DNA from: Bradyrhizobium sp. ISRA430
GTDB taxonomy: Bacteria > Pseudomonadota > Alphaproteobacteria > Rhizobiales > Xanthobacteraceae
Assembly: GCF_029909975.1 (NCBI RefSeq)
Contig: NZ_CP094516.1
Coordinates: 5,332,001 to 5,396,000, forward strand
DNA: 64,000 nucleotides
Direction: 5' to 3'
Below are positions 38,723-47,945 of this stretch, one piece after another; position 1 is the stretch's first letter, and every line of letters starts with the position of its first letter. The notes under the pieces were generated by a model, which had not been told where the DNA came from, made no database searches, and saw only the letters and a program-made list of their open reading frames with translations. The position numbers were made by a program, and so were the translations under genes.

Positions 38723-39028
38723 TCAGTCTGCCGCGCCAGGATCCGGACTGTCGCGGTTCAGCCGCTCGCGCATTTCCTTGCCGGTCTTGAAGAACGGAAC
38801 GCTCTTCTGATCGACGGGCACATGGGCGCCGGTGCGTGGATTGCGGCCGGCGCGTGCCGGTCGATGTTTCACCGAGAATGCGCCGAAACCGCGCAGCTCG
38901 ACGCGATCACCGCGCGCAAGGGCCGCGACGATCTCCTCGAGAATCGCATTCACAATGTTCTCGACATCCCGCTGGTAAAGATGCGGGTTGTGCTCGGCGA
39001 TACGCTGAACAAGTTCGGATTTGATCAT
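38723..39028 (-). CDS. ihfB: Integration host factor subunit beta IhfB
   Basis: DNA-bending nucleoid protein, partner of IhfA. The 101-residue HU/IHF fold starts [17 protein letters not shown] and has [26 protein letters not shown], the DNA-contacting beta-arm with the Pro. Upstream (minus strand) of sppA as in many Proteobacteria. The C-terminal [12 protein letters not shown] is a short acidic tail. Confidence 0.96.
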   Translation of the reverse strand: MIKSELVQRIAEHNPHLYQRDVENIVNAILEEIVAALARGDRVELRGFGAFSVKHRPARAGRNPRTGAHVPVDQKSVPFFKTGKEMRERLNRDSPDPGAAD

Positions 39029-39200
39029 CGAGAGATAGGACCCGGGAGCGTGCGGACAACCATTTCCGTGAAAATACGTTGAACTGTCAAGACGCTAAAT
39101 GAAGTTTGACGGACGTGAAAGTGCGTGACAAATGCCAAAAAAGCGGGCTGCCACGGCACTCGCGGAGCGGGTACATCCCAGAGAACACGCCTGGTTCCCG

Positions 39201-40181
39201 TCAATTCGACGCCGCCGGCTGCCAAAGGGCCAGCATTCCATCCATTCCGAACCGATCGACCGCCTGGACAACGCCAGTTTGCCCGATCTGGTGCGCAATC
39301 GAGCTGAATCCGAGGGCTTCGAGCGTGACAGCCGCCGTCGCCTTGAAGATCGACAGATCGCCAAAGCGCGGCTGCAGCTTATAGTCGCGGACCGGAAGGC
39401 CCTTCTTGACGCCCTTCTGCTCGACGAGCCAGTCCACGGCGGTCTTTTCGTCGCCGAGCTGATCGATGAGCTTGAGATCGATCGCCTGCCGACCGGTGAA
39501 GACCCGGCCATCGGCGACTTTCTCGAGTTGCGTGTCGTCCATGCCACGCCGTTCCTTCACCAATCCCCTAAACCAGGCGTAGGAGTCCTTCACCAGCGCA
39601 TCGAGCGCGGCGCGCGCCTCGGGGCTGGTCGGCTCGAAGCCGTTGGGTGCGGCCTTCAACGGCGAGGATTTTACCTCCTCCACCTTGACGCCAAGGGTCT
39701 TCAACAGCTCGGCGACATTCGGATACTGGAACAGCACGCCGATCGATCCGACCAACGAGCTCTGCTGGGCAACGATGTGATCGCTCGCGATCGCCGTGAT
39801 GTAGCCCCCGGAGGCCGCAAGGCCTTCGACCACCACAACCAGCGGCTTCTTGGCTTTCAGTCGCGTCAGGGCATCATAGAGCTGCTCGGAGCCGGCAGTG
39901 GTGCCGCCCGGCGAGTTGACATGCACAATGACGGCCGCGGCCTGCGAGTTCTCCAGCCGCTCGAGTGCGCGCGTGCGCTCGGAATCGCTGCGGATGAGAC
40001 CATCGATCTGCACCCGCGCAATCGAGCCTGCGGATGCGAAGGTGCCACGCGCGCCGGGCGTCGCAATCAGCGCAAAGCCCGCAATCGACGCGATCGCGAT
40101 CAGCGCGGCCAGGACGCGCCAGAACGTCAGCTTGCGGCGGATCCTGCGGCGATCGACGATGATGTCCGAATCGAGCGACAT
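39201..40181 (-). CDS. sppA: Signal peptide peptidase SppA
   Basis: Membrane-bound Ser-Lys protease that degrades cleaved signal peptides. The 326-residue short form has an N-terminal TM at ~20-40 (VLAALIAIASIAGFALIA). The catalytic Ser S124 is in LAASGGYITA, with NSPGGTTAGSEQL before it, and the general-base Lys is likely in VKSSPLK (~171-177). Between ihfB and rpsA on the same strand. Confidence 0.93.
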   Translation of the reverse strand: MSLDSDIIVDRRRIRRKLTFWRVLAALIAIASIAGFALIATPGARGTFASAGSIARVQIDGLIRSDSERTRALERLENSQAAAVIVHVNSPGGTTAGSEQLYDALTRLKAKKPLVVVVEGLAASGGYITAIASDHIVAQQSSLVGSIGVLFQYPNVAELLKTLGVKVEEVKSSPLKAAPNGFEPTSPEARAALDALVKDSYAWFRGLVKERRGMDDTQLEKVADGRVFTGRQAIDLKLIDQLGDEKTAVDWLVEQKGVKKGLPVRDYKLQPRFGDLSIFKATAAVTLEALGFSSIAHQIGQTGVVQAVDRFGMDGMLALWQPAASN

Positions 40182-40320
40182 CGAAAAATCTCCAAATAAA
40201 GGTCAGGCGCGTTGTGCCGTCACAGCGTGACCATTTCATTATCTGGATACATCAATTGCGGCGCAATTTGAAGAAATGAAGGCTTGTCCCGGCGCAGACC
40301 AGGACCTGTCACACGCACTG

Positions 40321-40443
40321 TGTCGTCCCCGCGAAGGCCGGGACCCATACCCACAGGATGCAGTTGTGGCGCGAGATACTGGTTAGCAATGTTCGTCAAA
40401 CCACTCCCTGGGGTTATGGGTCCCGGCCTTCGCCGGGACGACA
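40321..40443. repeat. Inverted repeat between rpsA and sppA
   Basis: Arms at 40321-40352 and 40411-40443 are near-perfect complements (TCGTCCCCGCGAAGGCCGGG facing CCCGGCCTTCGCCGGGACGA) around a ~58-bp centre. It takes up much of the 334-bp gap between sppA and rpsA. The rest of the gap (40182-40320) shows no gene. Confidence 0.7.
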
Positions 40444-40460
40444 GGTGATTAGACGCAAAC

Positions 40461-40488
40461 AAAAAAGCCCCGGCGGATCGCCGGGGCT
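40461..40488 (-). terminator. Intrinsic terminator of rpsA
   Basis: On the minus strand, AGCCCCGGCG-atc-CGCCGGGGCT is a 10-bp stem followed by TTTTTTG. It lies 27 bp past the rpsA stop and would separate rpsA from sppA. Confidence 0.9.
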
Positions 40489-40515
40489 TTGATGCATGCG
40501 TAAGCGGTAGTCGGC

Positions 40516-42225
40516 TTACTTGTTCTCGCCGCGGTTCTTGAGCGCGGTGCCGAGGATGTCGCCGAGCGTCGCCCCCGAATCGGAGGAGCCGTACTGTGCG
40601 ATGGCTTCCTTTTCTTCGGCGACTTCGAGCGCCTTGATCGACACCTGGACCTTGCGGGCCTTCTTGTCGAACTGGATCACGCGGGCATCGACCTTCTCGC
40701 CGACGGCGAAGCGTTCGGCGCGCTGGTCGTTGCGGTCACGGGCGAGCTCCGAGCGCTTGATGAAGGTGGTGAAGTCGGTACCGGCGATCTTCACCTCGAT
40801 GCCGCTCTCCTTCACTTCGAGCACTTCGCAGGTCACGACCGCGCCCTTCTTGACATCGCCCGGCTCAGCGAACGGGTCGCCTTCGAGCTGCTTGATGCCG
40901 AGCGAGATACGCTCCTTCTCGACGTCCACATCGAGCACCACGGCCTTCACCATGTCGCCCTTCTTGTAGTTGTCGATCACCTGCTCGCCCGGAAGCTTCC
41001 AGTCGAGGTCGGAGAGATGGACCATGCCGTCGACGTCGCCCTCGAGACCGAGGAACAGACCGAACTCGGTCTTGTTCTTGACCTCGCCCTCGACCACCGA
41101 ACCGGTCGGGTGACCTTCCACGAAGACCTCCCATGGGTTGCGCATGGTCTGCTTGAGGCCGAGCGAGATGCGGCGCTTGACGGAATCGACTTCCAGCACC
41201 TGCACTTCGACTTCCTGCGAGGTCGAAACGATCTTGCCGGGGTGCATGTTCTTCTTGGTCCACGACATCTCGGAGACGTGGATCAGGCCTTCGATGCCCG
41301 GCTCGAGCTCGACGAAAGCACCGTAGTCGGTGATGTTGGTGACGCGGCCGGTGAAGCGGGCACCCAGCGGGTACTTGGCTTCGATGCCCTGCCACGGATC
41401 GTCCAGGAGCTGCTTCATGCCCAGCGAGATGCGGTGCGTCTCGTGGTTGATCTTGATGATCTTGACCTTCACGGTCTGGCCGATCGAGAGCACCTCGGTC
41501 GGGTGGTTGACGCGACGCCAGGCGATATCTGTGACGTGCAGCAGGCCGTCGATGCCGCCGAGATCAACGAACGCACCGTAATCGGTGATGTTCTTGACCA
41601 CGCCGTCGATGACCTGACCCTCTTCGAGGTTCTGCACCAGCTCCTGGCGCTGCTCGGCGCGAGTCTCTTCCAGCACCGTGCGGCGGGAGACGACGATGTT
41701 GCCGCGGCGGCGGTCCATCTTGAGGATCTGGAACGGCTGCGCGTTGTTCATCAACGGCGCGACGTCGCGGATCGGACGGATGTCGACCTGCGAGCGCGGC
41801 AGGAACGCCACGGCGCCGTCGAGGTCGACGGTGAAGCCGCCCTTGACCTGGTTGAAGATGACGCCCGTGACCTTTTCGTTGTTCTGGAACGCCTTCTCCA
41901 GCTTGCCCCAGCTCTCTTCGCGGCGCGCCTTGTCGCGCGACAGCACGGCTTCACCGAGGGCGTTTTCGATGCGATCGAGGAACACTTCCACCTCGTCGCC
42001 GACCTTGAGATCGCTTTCACGGCCTGGGCCCGAAAATTCGCGCAGCGCGACGCGGCCCTCGGTCTTCAGGCCGACATCGATGACGGCCATGTCCTTTTCA
42101 ATTGCAACCACCTTGCCCTTGACGACGGAGCTTTCCTGCAAATTGCCGCCGGCAAAGGACTCGTCGAGCATCGCGGCGAAATCATCGCGCGAGGGGCTAT
42201 AGGTATCAGCAGAAATCGAAGCCAT
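40516..42225 (-). CDS. rpsA: 30S ribosomal protein S1
   Basis: S1 helps mRNA bind to the 30S subunit. The 569-residue protein contains six S1/OB-fold repeats. Typical segments are KGKVVAIEKDMAVIDVGLKTEG, ITDYGAFVDLGGIDGLLHVTDI, ITDYGAFVELEPGIEGLIHVSEM and GEVKNKTEFGLFLG. The start ATG 42223-42225 has GGAG upstream and gives MASISADTYSPSRDDF. A longer in-frame open stretch of 111 bp before it is likely untranslated leader. cmk is 263 bp upstream. Confidence 0.97.
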   Translation of the reverse strand: MASISADTYSPSRDDFAAMLDESFAGGNLQESSVVKGKVVAIEKDMAVIDVGLKTEGRVALREFSGPGRESDLKVGDEVEVFLDRIENALGEAVLSRDKARREESWGKLEKAFQNNEKVTGVIFNQVKGGFTVDLDGAVAFLPRSQVDIRPIRDVAPLMNNAQPFQILKMDRRRGNIVVSRRTVLEETRAEQRQELVQNLEEGQVIDGVVKNITDYGAFVDLGGIDGLLHVTDIAWRRVNHPTEVLSIGQTVKVKIIKINHETHRISLGMKQLLDDPWQGIEAKYPLGARFTGRVTNITDYGAFVELEPGIEGLIHVSEMSWTKKNMHPGKIVSTSQEVEVQVLEVDSVKRRISLGLKQTMRNPWEVFVEGHPTGSVVEGEVKNKTEFGLFLGLEGDVDGMVHLSDLDWKLPGEQVIDNYKKGDMVKAVVLDVDVEKERISLGIKQLEGDPFAEPGDVKKGAVVTCEVLEVKESGIEVKIAGTDFTTFIKRSELARDRNDQRAERFAVGEKVDARVIQFDKKARKVQVSIKALEVAEEKEAIAQYGSSDSGATLGDILGTALKNRGENK

Positions 42226-42488
42226 TTGTTCTCCAGTTGCGGACGTCTCGCCGGCCAGCGGGTTTAAGGGCGTATCGTGCGTGCAGTGTCGGAAGGTCCG
42301 CAAAACCTTCAAGCGACCGCTCGTCGCCTCGGACATTCACCGAGAACAGCAAGAGCGGGCCGGCCAGGCCTGCACGTTCGATACGTGGAAAATCTTGATC
42401 CGGAGCCTGGATGTCGGTCCCAAACAGGGAACCGAGACATCGACCTCAAAGAGCGGGAGCGGGCGCTTCCTCCAATGACGGCCGCGGC

Positions 42489-43127
42489 TTAACCCCGCGG
42501 ACGGCCCGCTCGGACGGCCTCGATAATGTCGATGGCGGCCCGGACGCCGCCTTCTATATCGAGTTGGGAGTTGTCTAGCAAGTAAGCATCCGGAGCCGGC
42601 CTTAAAGGCGCAATGGGGCGGTTCTTGTCGCGCTCGTCGCGCTGGATGATGTCGGCCAGCACCGCGGCCTCATCCGCCTCCTCGCCCCGTGCCTTCGCCT
42701 CCATGGTGCGGCGGCGGGCGCGGACCTTGGGGTCGGCGACGACGAAAATCTTCACATCGGCGTCCGGGCAGATCACCGTTCCGATGTCGCGGCCGTCAAG
42801 CACAGCACCCGGCGGATCGGCGGCAAATTGCCGCTGGAAGTTGACCAAGACCTCGCGGACCCTGGGGATAGCGGAGACGACGGACGCGCCCTCGCCAACC
42901 TTCTGGGTCTTCAGGACGGGATTGCCGAAATTCTCGGGATCGAGCTCCAGGGCGGCGGCAACTGCGGCCGCCTCGTCGCGAAGGTCATGGCCTGACTGCA
43001 TCAGGGCATAGGCAACCGCGCGATAAATCACGCCGGTATCGAGGTGACGATAGCCGTAATGGTGGGCGAGGCGCTTGCCGAGCGTGCCCTTGCCCGAGGC
43101 CGCGGGTCCGTCGATGGCGATAATCAT
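42489..43127 (-). CDS. cmk: Cytidylate kinase Cmk
   Basis: Phosphorylates CMP and dCMP to the diphosphates using ATP. 212 residues with P-loop [15 protein letters not shown] at ~6-20, [17 protein letters not shown] and the LID/NMP parts. The start ATG overlaps the aroA stop (ATGA). aroA-cmk-rpsA is the classical order. The space 42226-42488 to rpsA is non-coding, probably leader and promoter of rpsA. Confidence 0.97.
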   Translation of the reverse strand: MIIAIDGPAASGKGTLGKRLAHHYGYRHLDTGVIYRAVAYALMQSGHDLRDEAAAVAAALELDPENFGNPVLKTQKVGEGASVVSAIPRVREVLVNFQRQFAADPPGAVLDGRDIGTVICPDADVKIFVVADPKVRARRRTMEAKARGEEADEAAVLADIIQRDERDKNRPIAPLRPAPDAYLLDNSQLDIEGGVRAAIDIIEAVRAGRPRG

Positions 43128-44461
43128 GAAAACTCCGCGCCAATCGAACGCATCATCGGAATGAAATCCGGGAAGCTGGTGGCAATGAAGGCGGTGTCAT
43201 CGACCTTCACCGGTTGGTCTGAAGCGCAGCCCATCACCAGCGCCGACATCGCGATGCGATGGTCCATATGGGTGGCGACGAGGCCGCCGCCAGGGACATG
43301 GCCGCGGCCCTCGACGACCAGATCGTCGCCGGAAATCTCGACCTTCACGCCGTTGACGCGCAGCATGTCGGCCGTGGCCGCCAGACGGTCGGATTCCTTG
43401 ACGCGCAGCTCGTGCAGGCCGCGCATAATCGTGGTGCCCTCGGCGAAGGATGCCGCCACCGCGAGCACCAGATATTCGTCGATCATCGAAGGCGCGCGCT
43501 CCGGCGGCACCTCGACGCCGCGCAGCTTCGATGCGCGCACGCGCAAGCGCGCCATCGGCTCACCGGCATCGCCCCGCACCTCGCTCTCCTCGATCGAAGC
43601 GCCCATTTCGCGCAGCGTCGTGAAGAGACCGGTGCGCAGCGGATTGGTCATGACGTCGGTCAGGATGAGATCGGACCCATCGGCGATCAGCGCAGCAACA
43701 ATCGGAAAAGCGGCCGAGGACGGATCGGCGGGCACCACGACCTCGGCACCGTGCAGCTCGGGTTGCCCGACGAGGGTGATGCGGCGGCCATGCGTGCCTT
43801 CGACCGCCGAAGTGATGTCGGCACCGAAATGCTTCAGCATCAGTTCGGTATGGTCGCGGCTCGCCTCGGTCTCGATCACGGTCGTCGTGCCGGGCGCGGC
43901 CAGGCCTGCCAGCAGCACGGCCGATTTGATCTGCGCGGAGGCGACGGGGGTCCGGTAGGTGATCGGCAGGGGATCGCGCGCGCCCTGGATCGTCAATGGC
44001 AGACGTCCGCCCTCACCGCCGGAGATGACCTTGGCACCCATCTTTTCGAGCGGATCCAGGATCCGGCGCATGGGACGGCTGCGGAGCGAGGCGTCGCCGT
44101 CGAACACCGCGGAAATCGGACATCCGGCCACCGCGCCCATCACCAGCCGGCATCCGGTGCCGGAGTTCCCGAAATCGAGGGGCGCCTTGGGCTGGGCGAA
44201 GCCGGCGACGCCGACTCCATGCACCTTCCAGGCAAAATCGCCGGTGCGCTCGACCTTGGCGCCGAGGGCCTGCATGGATTTGGCGGTGTTGAGGACGTCT
44301 TCCCCCTCCAAGAGGCCGGAAATCCGGGTTTCGCCGACCGCGAGTGCGCCCAGGATCAGGGCACGATGGGAGATCGACTTGTCCCCGGGCACCCGTAGTT
44401 TCCCGGTCAGGACGCCGCTGGCGCGAGACTGGAGCGGCCTCGGTTGGTCGGAATGGGTCAA
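43124..44461 (-). CDS. aroA: 3-phosphoshikimate 1-carboxyvinyltransferase AroA (EPSP synthase)
   Basis: Sixth step of the shikimate pathway: shikimate-3-phosphate plus PEP to EPSP. The 445-residue protein has [45 protein letters not shown] and [18 protein letters not shown]. Its sequence is close to the Agrobacterium CP4 group, but the residue at the glyphosate-determining position is G101, not the Ala of CP4. The start is a TTG at 44459-44461 ([10 protein letters not shown]) with AGGA upstream. An in-frame ATG 51 bp earlier gives an atypical tail. Confidence 0.95.
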   Translation of the reverse strand: MTHSDQPRPLQSRASGVLTGKLRVPGDKSISHRALILGALAVGETRISGLLEGEDVLNTAKSMQALGAKVERTGDFAWKVHGVGVAGFAQPKAPLDFGNSGTGCRLVMGAVAGCPISAVFDGDASLRSRPMRRILDPLEKMGAKVISGGEGGRLPLTIQGARDPLPITYRTPVASAQIKSAVLLAGLAAPGTTTVIETEASRDHTELMLKHFGADITSAVEGTHGRRITLVGQPELHGAEVVVPADPSSAAFPIVAALIADGSDLILTDVMTNPLRTGLFTTLREMGASIEESEVRGDAGEPMARLRVRASKLRGVEVPPERAPSMIDEYLVLAVAASFAEGTTIMRGLHELRVKESDRLAATADMLRVNGVKVEISGDDLVVEGRGHVPGGGLVATHMDHRIAMSALVMGCASDQPVKVDDTAFIATSFPDFIPMMRSIGAEFS

Positions 44462-44622
44462 GATTGTGTCCTTGGATGTGCCCCTCGGGGGACAGGGGCG
44501 CAGGTACCACATGGCCCGCGCCCCGTCACGGGCATGTCTTTCTTCCGTAATGCGCTATTGACAGCGGGCCGCCAACTAGCCAAGTGAAGCACCGCTTTTC
44601 AGACATTCCCAGGATTCCTGCC

Positions 44623-45030
44623 GTGGCCAAGTCCGAACTCGGAACCAAACGCATTTGCCCGACCACGGGCAAGAAGTTCTATGACCTCAACAAGAATCCG
44701 GTGATCTCGCCCTATACTGGCGAGGTGGTGCCGATTGCCCCGGTCGCGCCGGTGCGTGCGACCCGCGGCGCCGAAGCGCGCAGCATGGCCCAGGACACCA
44801 CGCCGGAGCCGGCGGAGACCGAAGAGATGGTCTCGCTCGAGGAGGCCGATGCCGAGGAGAACACCGGCAAGGTCAAGGCCGTCGTGCCCGAATCGGAGGA
44901 CGATATCGAGGTCGATGAGACCCTTGACGACGACGATGACGACGATTCGACCTTCATCGCCGACGAGGAAGAGGGCGATGAGGACGTGACCGACATCATT
45001 GGTGATGTCGGAGGTGATGAAGAGACTTGA
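44623..45030 (+). CDS. TIGR02300 family protein (acidic C-terminus)
   Basis: A 135-residue conserved alphaproteobacterial protein of unknown function. The N-terminus AKSELGTKRICPTTGKKFYDL has a short Cys-containing motif and NPVISPYTGE, and residues ~70-135 are very acidic with runs of Asp and Glu (DDDDDDDSTF). Start is GTG 44623, which gives the family N-terminus. A GTG 39 bp earlier is also open. Divergent from aroA and just upstream of tRNA-Ala. The acidic tail suggests interaction with basic partners, but that is inference only. Confidence 0.83.
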   Translation: MAKSELGTKRICPTTGKKFYDLNKNPVISPYTGEVVPIAPVAPVRATRGAEARSMAQDTTPEPAETEEMVSLEEADAEENTGKVKAVVPESEDDIEVDETLDDDDDDDSTFIADEEEGDEDVTDIIGDVGGDEET

Positions 45031-45096
45031 GATAATTCCAGAACTGTGGTTCTGGGTCTCTCCCGACGCGTCGCCCAAGGCGCGTCGGATGGTTAA

Positions 45097-45170
<74 letters not shown>

Positions 45171-45172
<2 letters not shown>

Positions 45173-45245
45173 GCCTTCGCTCGCTTCGCGAGCTTCGGCT
45201 GGGCAAGCCAGTTCCGCTCCATCATAGCGAAGCTAGCGAAGGCTG
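45171..45245. repeat. Inverted repeat after tRNA-Ala
   Basis: CAGCCTTCGCTCGCTTCGC (45171-45189) faces its near-complement at 45227-45245 (one mismatch). It starts inside the last bases of the tRNA CCA end. It could help end the tRNA transcript. There is no integrase or att duplication nearby. Confidence 0.55.
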
Positions 45246-45290
45246 CCGCGGCGTAGCCCGAAGGGCGAAGCCGGGCTCTGACGAAACTCC

Positions 45291-45752
45291 CTACTCCCCG
45301 ATCACCGCATTGAGCCTGTCGCGCAGGGCGACGATCTCGTTCTTCATGCCGGTCAGCGCTGACACCGAGCAGTCGGACGCAGCGAGGATCGACTGCGGGA
45401 CGCTGCGCGCCTTGTCCTTCAATGCGTGCCCCTGCGGCGTCAGGGCAATCAGCACCTGACGTTCATCCTCGCTCGAGCGCGTACGCCGGACCAGATGGGC
45501 CGCCTCGAGCCGCTTCAGGAGCGGCGTCAGGGTGCCGGAATCCAAGAACAGCTTCTCGCCGATGTCCTTCACCGGCACGTCGTCCTGCTCCCACAGCACC
45601 AACATCACCAGATACTGCGGGTAGGTCAGGCCGAGTCGGTCGAGCAGCGGCTTGTAGACGCGGTTGAAGGCATGGGCGGCCGAATAGACCGCAAAGCAGA
45701 TCTGGTTATCGAGCCGCAGCGGCTGATCGGCCGCCAATTGTTTCCGGACCAT
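45291..45752 (-). CDS. ohrR: Organic hydroperoxide sensor OhrR (MarR family)
   Basis: MarR-type repressor that releases ohr when oxidised by organic peroxides. 153 residues with [37 protein letters not shown] at the start. The sensing Cys is C19. A second Cys at C128 (SDCSVSAL) matches the two-Cys OhrR of Xanthomonas (C22, C127), so it likely forms an intersubunit disulfide. The winged helix is [23 protein letters not shown]. The ATG 45750-45752 with GAGG upstream is preferred over in-frame ATG 66 bp earlier. Divergent from ohr. Confidence 0.94.
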   Translation of the reverse strand: MVRKQLAADQPLRLDNQICFAVYSAAHAFNRVYKPLLDRLGLTYPQYLVMLVLWEQDDVPVKDIGEKLFLDSGTLTPLLKRLEAAHLVRRTRSSEDERQVLIALTPQGHALKDKARSVPQSILAASDCSVSALTGMKNEIVALRDRLNAVIGE

Positions 45753-45807
45753 GGAGAGCCTCAAGGGATTCGTCTTGGCATTGTGGGACGCGGCAGCCTC
45801 CGATTCA

Positions 45808-45870
45808 ATTGCGAACAATTAAATGTGAGGCTGCTTAATTTCAATTGCACGCAATCTAATTGTTTGCAAT
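45808..45870. promoter_or_regulatory. OhrR operator array: three ATTG-N4-CAAT dyads
   Basis: ATTG-N4-CAAT occurs three times in the ohrR-ohr gap: 45808-45819 (ATTGcgaaCAAT), 45844-45855 (ATTGcacgCAAT) and 45859-45870 (ATTGtttgCAAT). The outer two extend as 14-bp inverted copies (13 of 14 match). The region is AT-rich within GC-rich DNA and 38 bp from the ohr start. Binding by OhrR is inferred from location. Confidence 0.7.
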
Positions 45871-45907
45871 AAAGATCGCGTCCCAACCGGAACCCCAGGA
45901 GACGAAG

Positions 45908-46333
45908 ATGTCCGTGAATGTCCTCTACAAGACCAGCGCGAAGGCCACCGGCGGCCGCGATGGCCATGCCGCAACCCTCGACGGCGCCCTCGACGTCAAG
46001 CTCACCACGCCGAAGGAGCTCGGCGGCGGAGGCGGCGCCGGCAACAATCCCGAACAGCTCTTTGCGGCCGGATATGCCGCCTGCTTCATCGGCGCGATGA
46101 AATTCGTGGCCTCGCAGGGCGGCCCGAAGGTCCCCGCTGACACCTCCGTCACCTCAACGGTCGGCATCGGCCCGCGTTCCGAGGGCGGCTTCGGGCTCGA
46201 CATCGATCTGGCCATCTCGCTGCCCGGCGTGCCGCGCGCGGAGGCCGAGGCGCTGGTCGAAAAGGCCCACCAGGTCTGCCCCTATTCCAACGCCACCCGC
46301 GGCAATGTCGACGTCCGCCTGAAGGTCGTCTGA
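45908..46333 (+). CDS. ohr: Organic hydroperoxide resistance protein Ohr
   Basis: Thiol peroxidase that reduces organic hydroperoxides using lipoyl or other dithiols. 141 residues with the two catalytic Cys: C59 in AAGYAACF and C124 in [13 protein letters not shown]. OsmC/Ohr fold start [19 protein letters not shown]. Start ATG 45908 after AGGAG. Paired with OhrR across the operator region. Confidence 0.97.
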   Translation: MSVNVLYKTSAKATGGRDGHAATLDGALDVKLTTPKELGGGGGAGNNPEQLFAAGYAACFIGAMKFVASQGGPKVPADTSVTSTVGIGPRSEGGFGLDIDLAISLPGVPRAEAEALVEKAHQVCPYSNATRGNVDVRLKVV

Positions 46334-46345
46334 TCGACGTGGATC

Positions 46346-46375
46346 GGCCGGCCCGAGATCCCCCTCGGGCCGGCC
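46346..46375 (+). terminator. Stem-loop terminator after ohr
   Basis: GGCCGGCCCGAG-N6-CTCGGGCCGGCC is a perfect 12-bp stem beginning 13 bp after the ohr stop. The following bases (ATTCGCTCGATTT) hold only a weak T-run. Confidence 0.6.
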
Positions 46376-46515
46376 ATTCGCTCGATTTGCCACGCCGCGG
46401 GATTGGCGAGCGGCGGCGCATACGCCCCTACGCGGGACGCCATTGCTGGCGTGGGCGAACCTCGCTAGGCCTGTGCTCAACGATCGACACAGGGTTGAAG
46501 CGAAGGTTTGCTGCC

Positions 46516-47721
46516 ATGACTTCCGAAGCCGCTAACGGCGCAATGAGCGGACTGCGCGTCATCGACCTCACGCGCGTGCTCGGCGGCCCCTACTGCACGC
46601 AGATCCTCGCCGATCATGGCGCCGACGTGATCAAGGTCGAGCCGCCGGCAGGCGACGAGGTGCGCGAGTGGGGCCCTCCCTTCCACGAGGAGGACGCGGC
46701 CTATTTCGTCGGCATCAACCGCAACAAGCGCTCGATCGGCCTCGACCTCGCCTCCGAGGGCGGCCGCGCCGTGCTGCTCAAGATGCTGGAGACGGCCGAC
46801 GTCCTGATCGAGAATTTCAAGCCGGGCACGCTGGAGAAATGGGGCATCGGCAACGAGGTTCTGCGCGAAAAATTTCCGCGGCTCGTGCACTGCCGGATCT
46901 GCGGTTTCGGCGCCGACGGTCCGCGCGGCGGCAATCCCGGCTATGACGCCATCATCCAGGCCATGACCGGCATGATCGCGGCGACCGGCTCGCCGGAAAG
47001 CGGCCCGATGCGGATCGGCGTGCCGCTGGTCGACATCACCACCGGCCTCTATGCGGCGATCGGCATCCTGATGGCGCTGTCGGAACGGCAGCGCTCAGGG
47101 CTTGGCCAGTTCCTCGAGACCACGCTATACGAGACCGGCCTTGCCATCATGCATCCGCACACCGCGAACTATTTCATGCATGGCAAGCCGCCGGGCCTCA
47201 CCGGCAACGAGCACCCCAATCTCGTGCCTTACGCGATCTTCCCGACCAAGACCGACGACATCTTCATCGGCGTCGGCAACGACGGAACCTTCCGCAAGTT
47301 GTGCAAGGAGATCGGCAAGGTGGAGCTCGGCACCGATCCGCGCTTTGCCCGCAACAAGGACCGCATCGCCAATCGCGAGGCGCTGCGCGCAGAGCTTGCC
47401 GCGGTGTTCAGCCAGCACGAGGCCGAGCCGCTCTGCAATCGCCTGCTCGCCGCGGGCCTTCCCGCCGGCCCGGTGCAGAAGATCGACCAGGCGCTGACCA
47501 ACCCGCATACGATCTACCGCGGCGATGTCATCGAGAAGGACTGGTACAAGGGCGTCGCCTCGCCGATCCGGCTCGACCGCAGCAAGCCGAGCCTGCGCCG
47601 GCTGCCGCCGAAATTCAGCCAGCATTCCGCCGAGGTGCTCGGCGAGTTCGGATACTCCAGGGCCGAGATCGACGCGATGCTCGCCAAGGGCGTGGTCTGC
47701 GGCCCCGAGCGCAAGCGCTGA
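46516..47721 (+). CDS. CaiB/BaiF family (type III) CoA transferase
   Basis: Predicted family III CoA transferase of 401 residues, moving CoA between carboxylic acids through an aspartyl-CoA thioester. LRVIDLTRVLGGPYCTQILADHGADVIKVE, the NRNKRSIGLDL block and GNPGYDAIIQAMTG with the catalytic Asp are visible. The substrates cannot be read from sequence. Nothing next to it (ohr, ugp) names a pathway. ATG 46516 with GAAGG upstream gives the natural start. Confidence 0.88.
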   Translation: MTSEAANGAMSGLRVIDLTRVLGGPYCTQILADHGADVIKVEPPAGDEVREWGPPFHEEDAAYFVGINRNKRSIGLDLASEGGRAVLLKMLETADVLIENFKPGTLEKWGIGNEVLREKFPRLVHCRICGFGADGPRGGNPGYDAIIQAMTGMIAATGSPESGPMRIGVPLVDITTGLYAAIGILMALSERQRSGLGQFLETTLYETGLAIMHPHTANYFMHGKPPGLTGNEHPNLVPYAIFPTKTDDIFIGVGNDGTFRKLCKEIGKVELGTDPRFARNKDRIANREALRAELAAVFSQHEAEPLCNRLLAAGLPAGPVQKIDQALTNPHTIYRGDVIEKDWYKGVASPIRLDRSKPSLRRLPPKFSQHSAEVLGEFGYSRAEIDAMLAKGVVCGPERKR

Positions 47722-47873
47722 GGCCCGCACACCTCGCATCCGACAGCCGATGCCGCACTGCGGCGCGAGCACGATAGTGCGGCGCGAACGGCTGCGGCTG
47801 CCCCGGACGCGCATTCGCCTATTTGACAGCTTCCCTTTTCCAGCGCTTGCCGCTTTCGTTTCGGCCGCTTACA

Positions 47874-47891
47874 CAGTCATGTGAACGTCAT
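47874..47891 (+). promoter_or_regulatory. PHO-box-like site before ugpB
   Basis: CAGTCAT-gtga-ACGTCAT has the 7-4-7 spacing of the PhoB box (CTGTCAT-N4-CTGTCAT), with 6/7 and 5/7 matches. It lies 55 bp before the ugpB start. E. coli ugp is in the Pho regulon, so phosphate-starvation induction is plausible. Confidence 0.5.
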
Positions 47892-47945
47892 ATGGCGCTG
47901 CTAGCGCAAGCGATCATTTTTGACGGCCCAAGGGAGGTTTTCTTG

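Noticed and set aside
39132..40199. Plus-strand frame opposite sppA
   Set aside because: sppA has the Ser-Lys dyad and TM. The other frame has none.
41017..42267. Plus-strand frame opposite rpsA
   Set aside because: It mirrors six S1 repeats and has no motif of its own.
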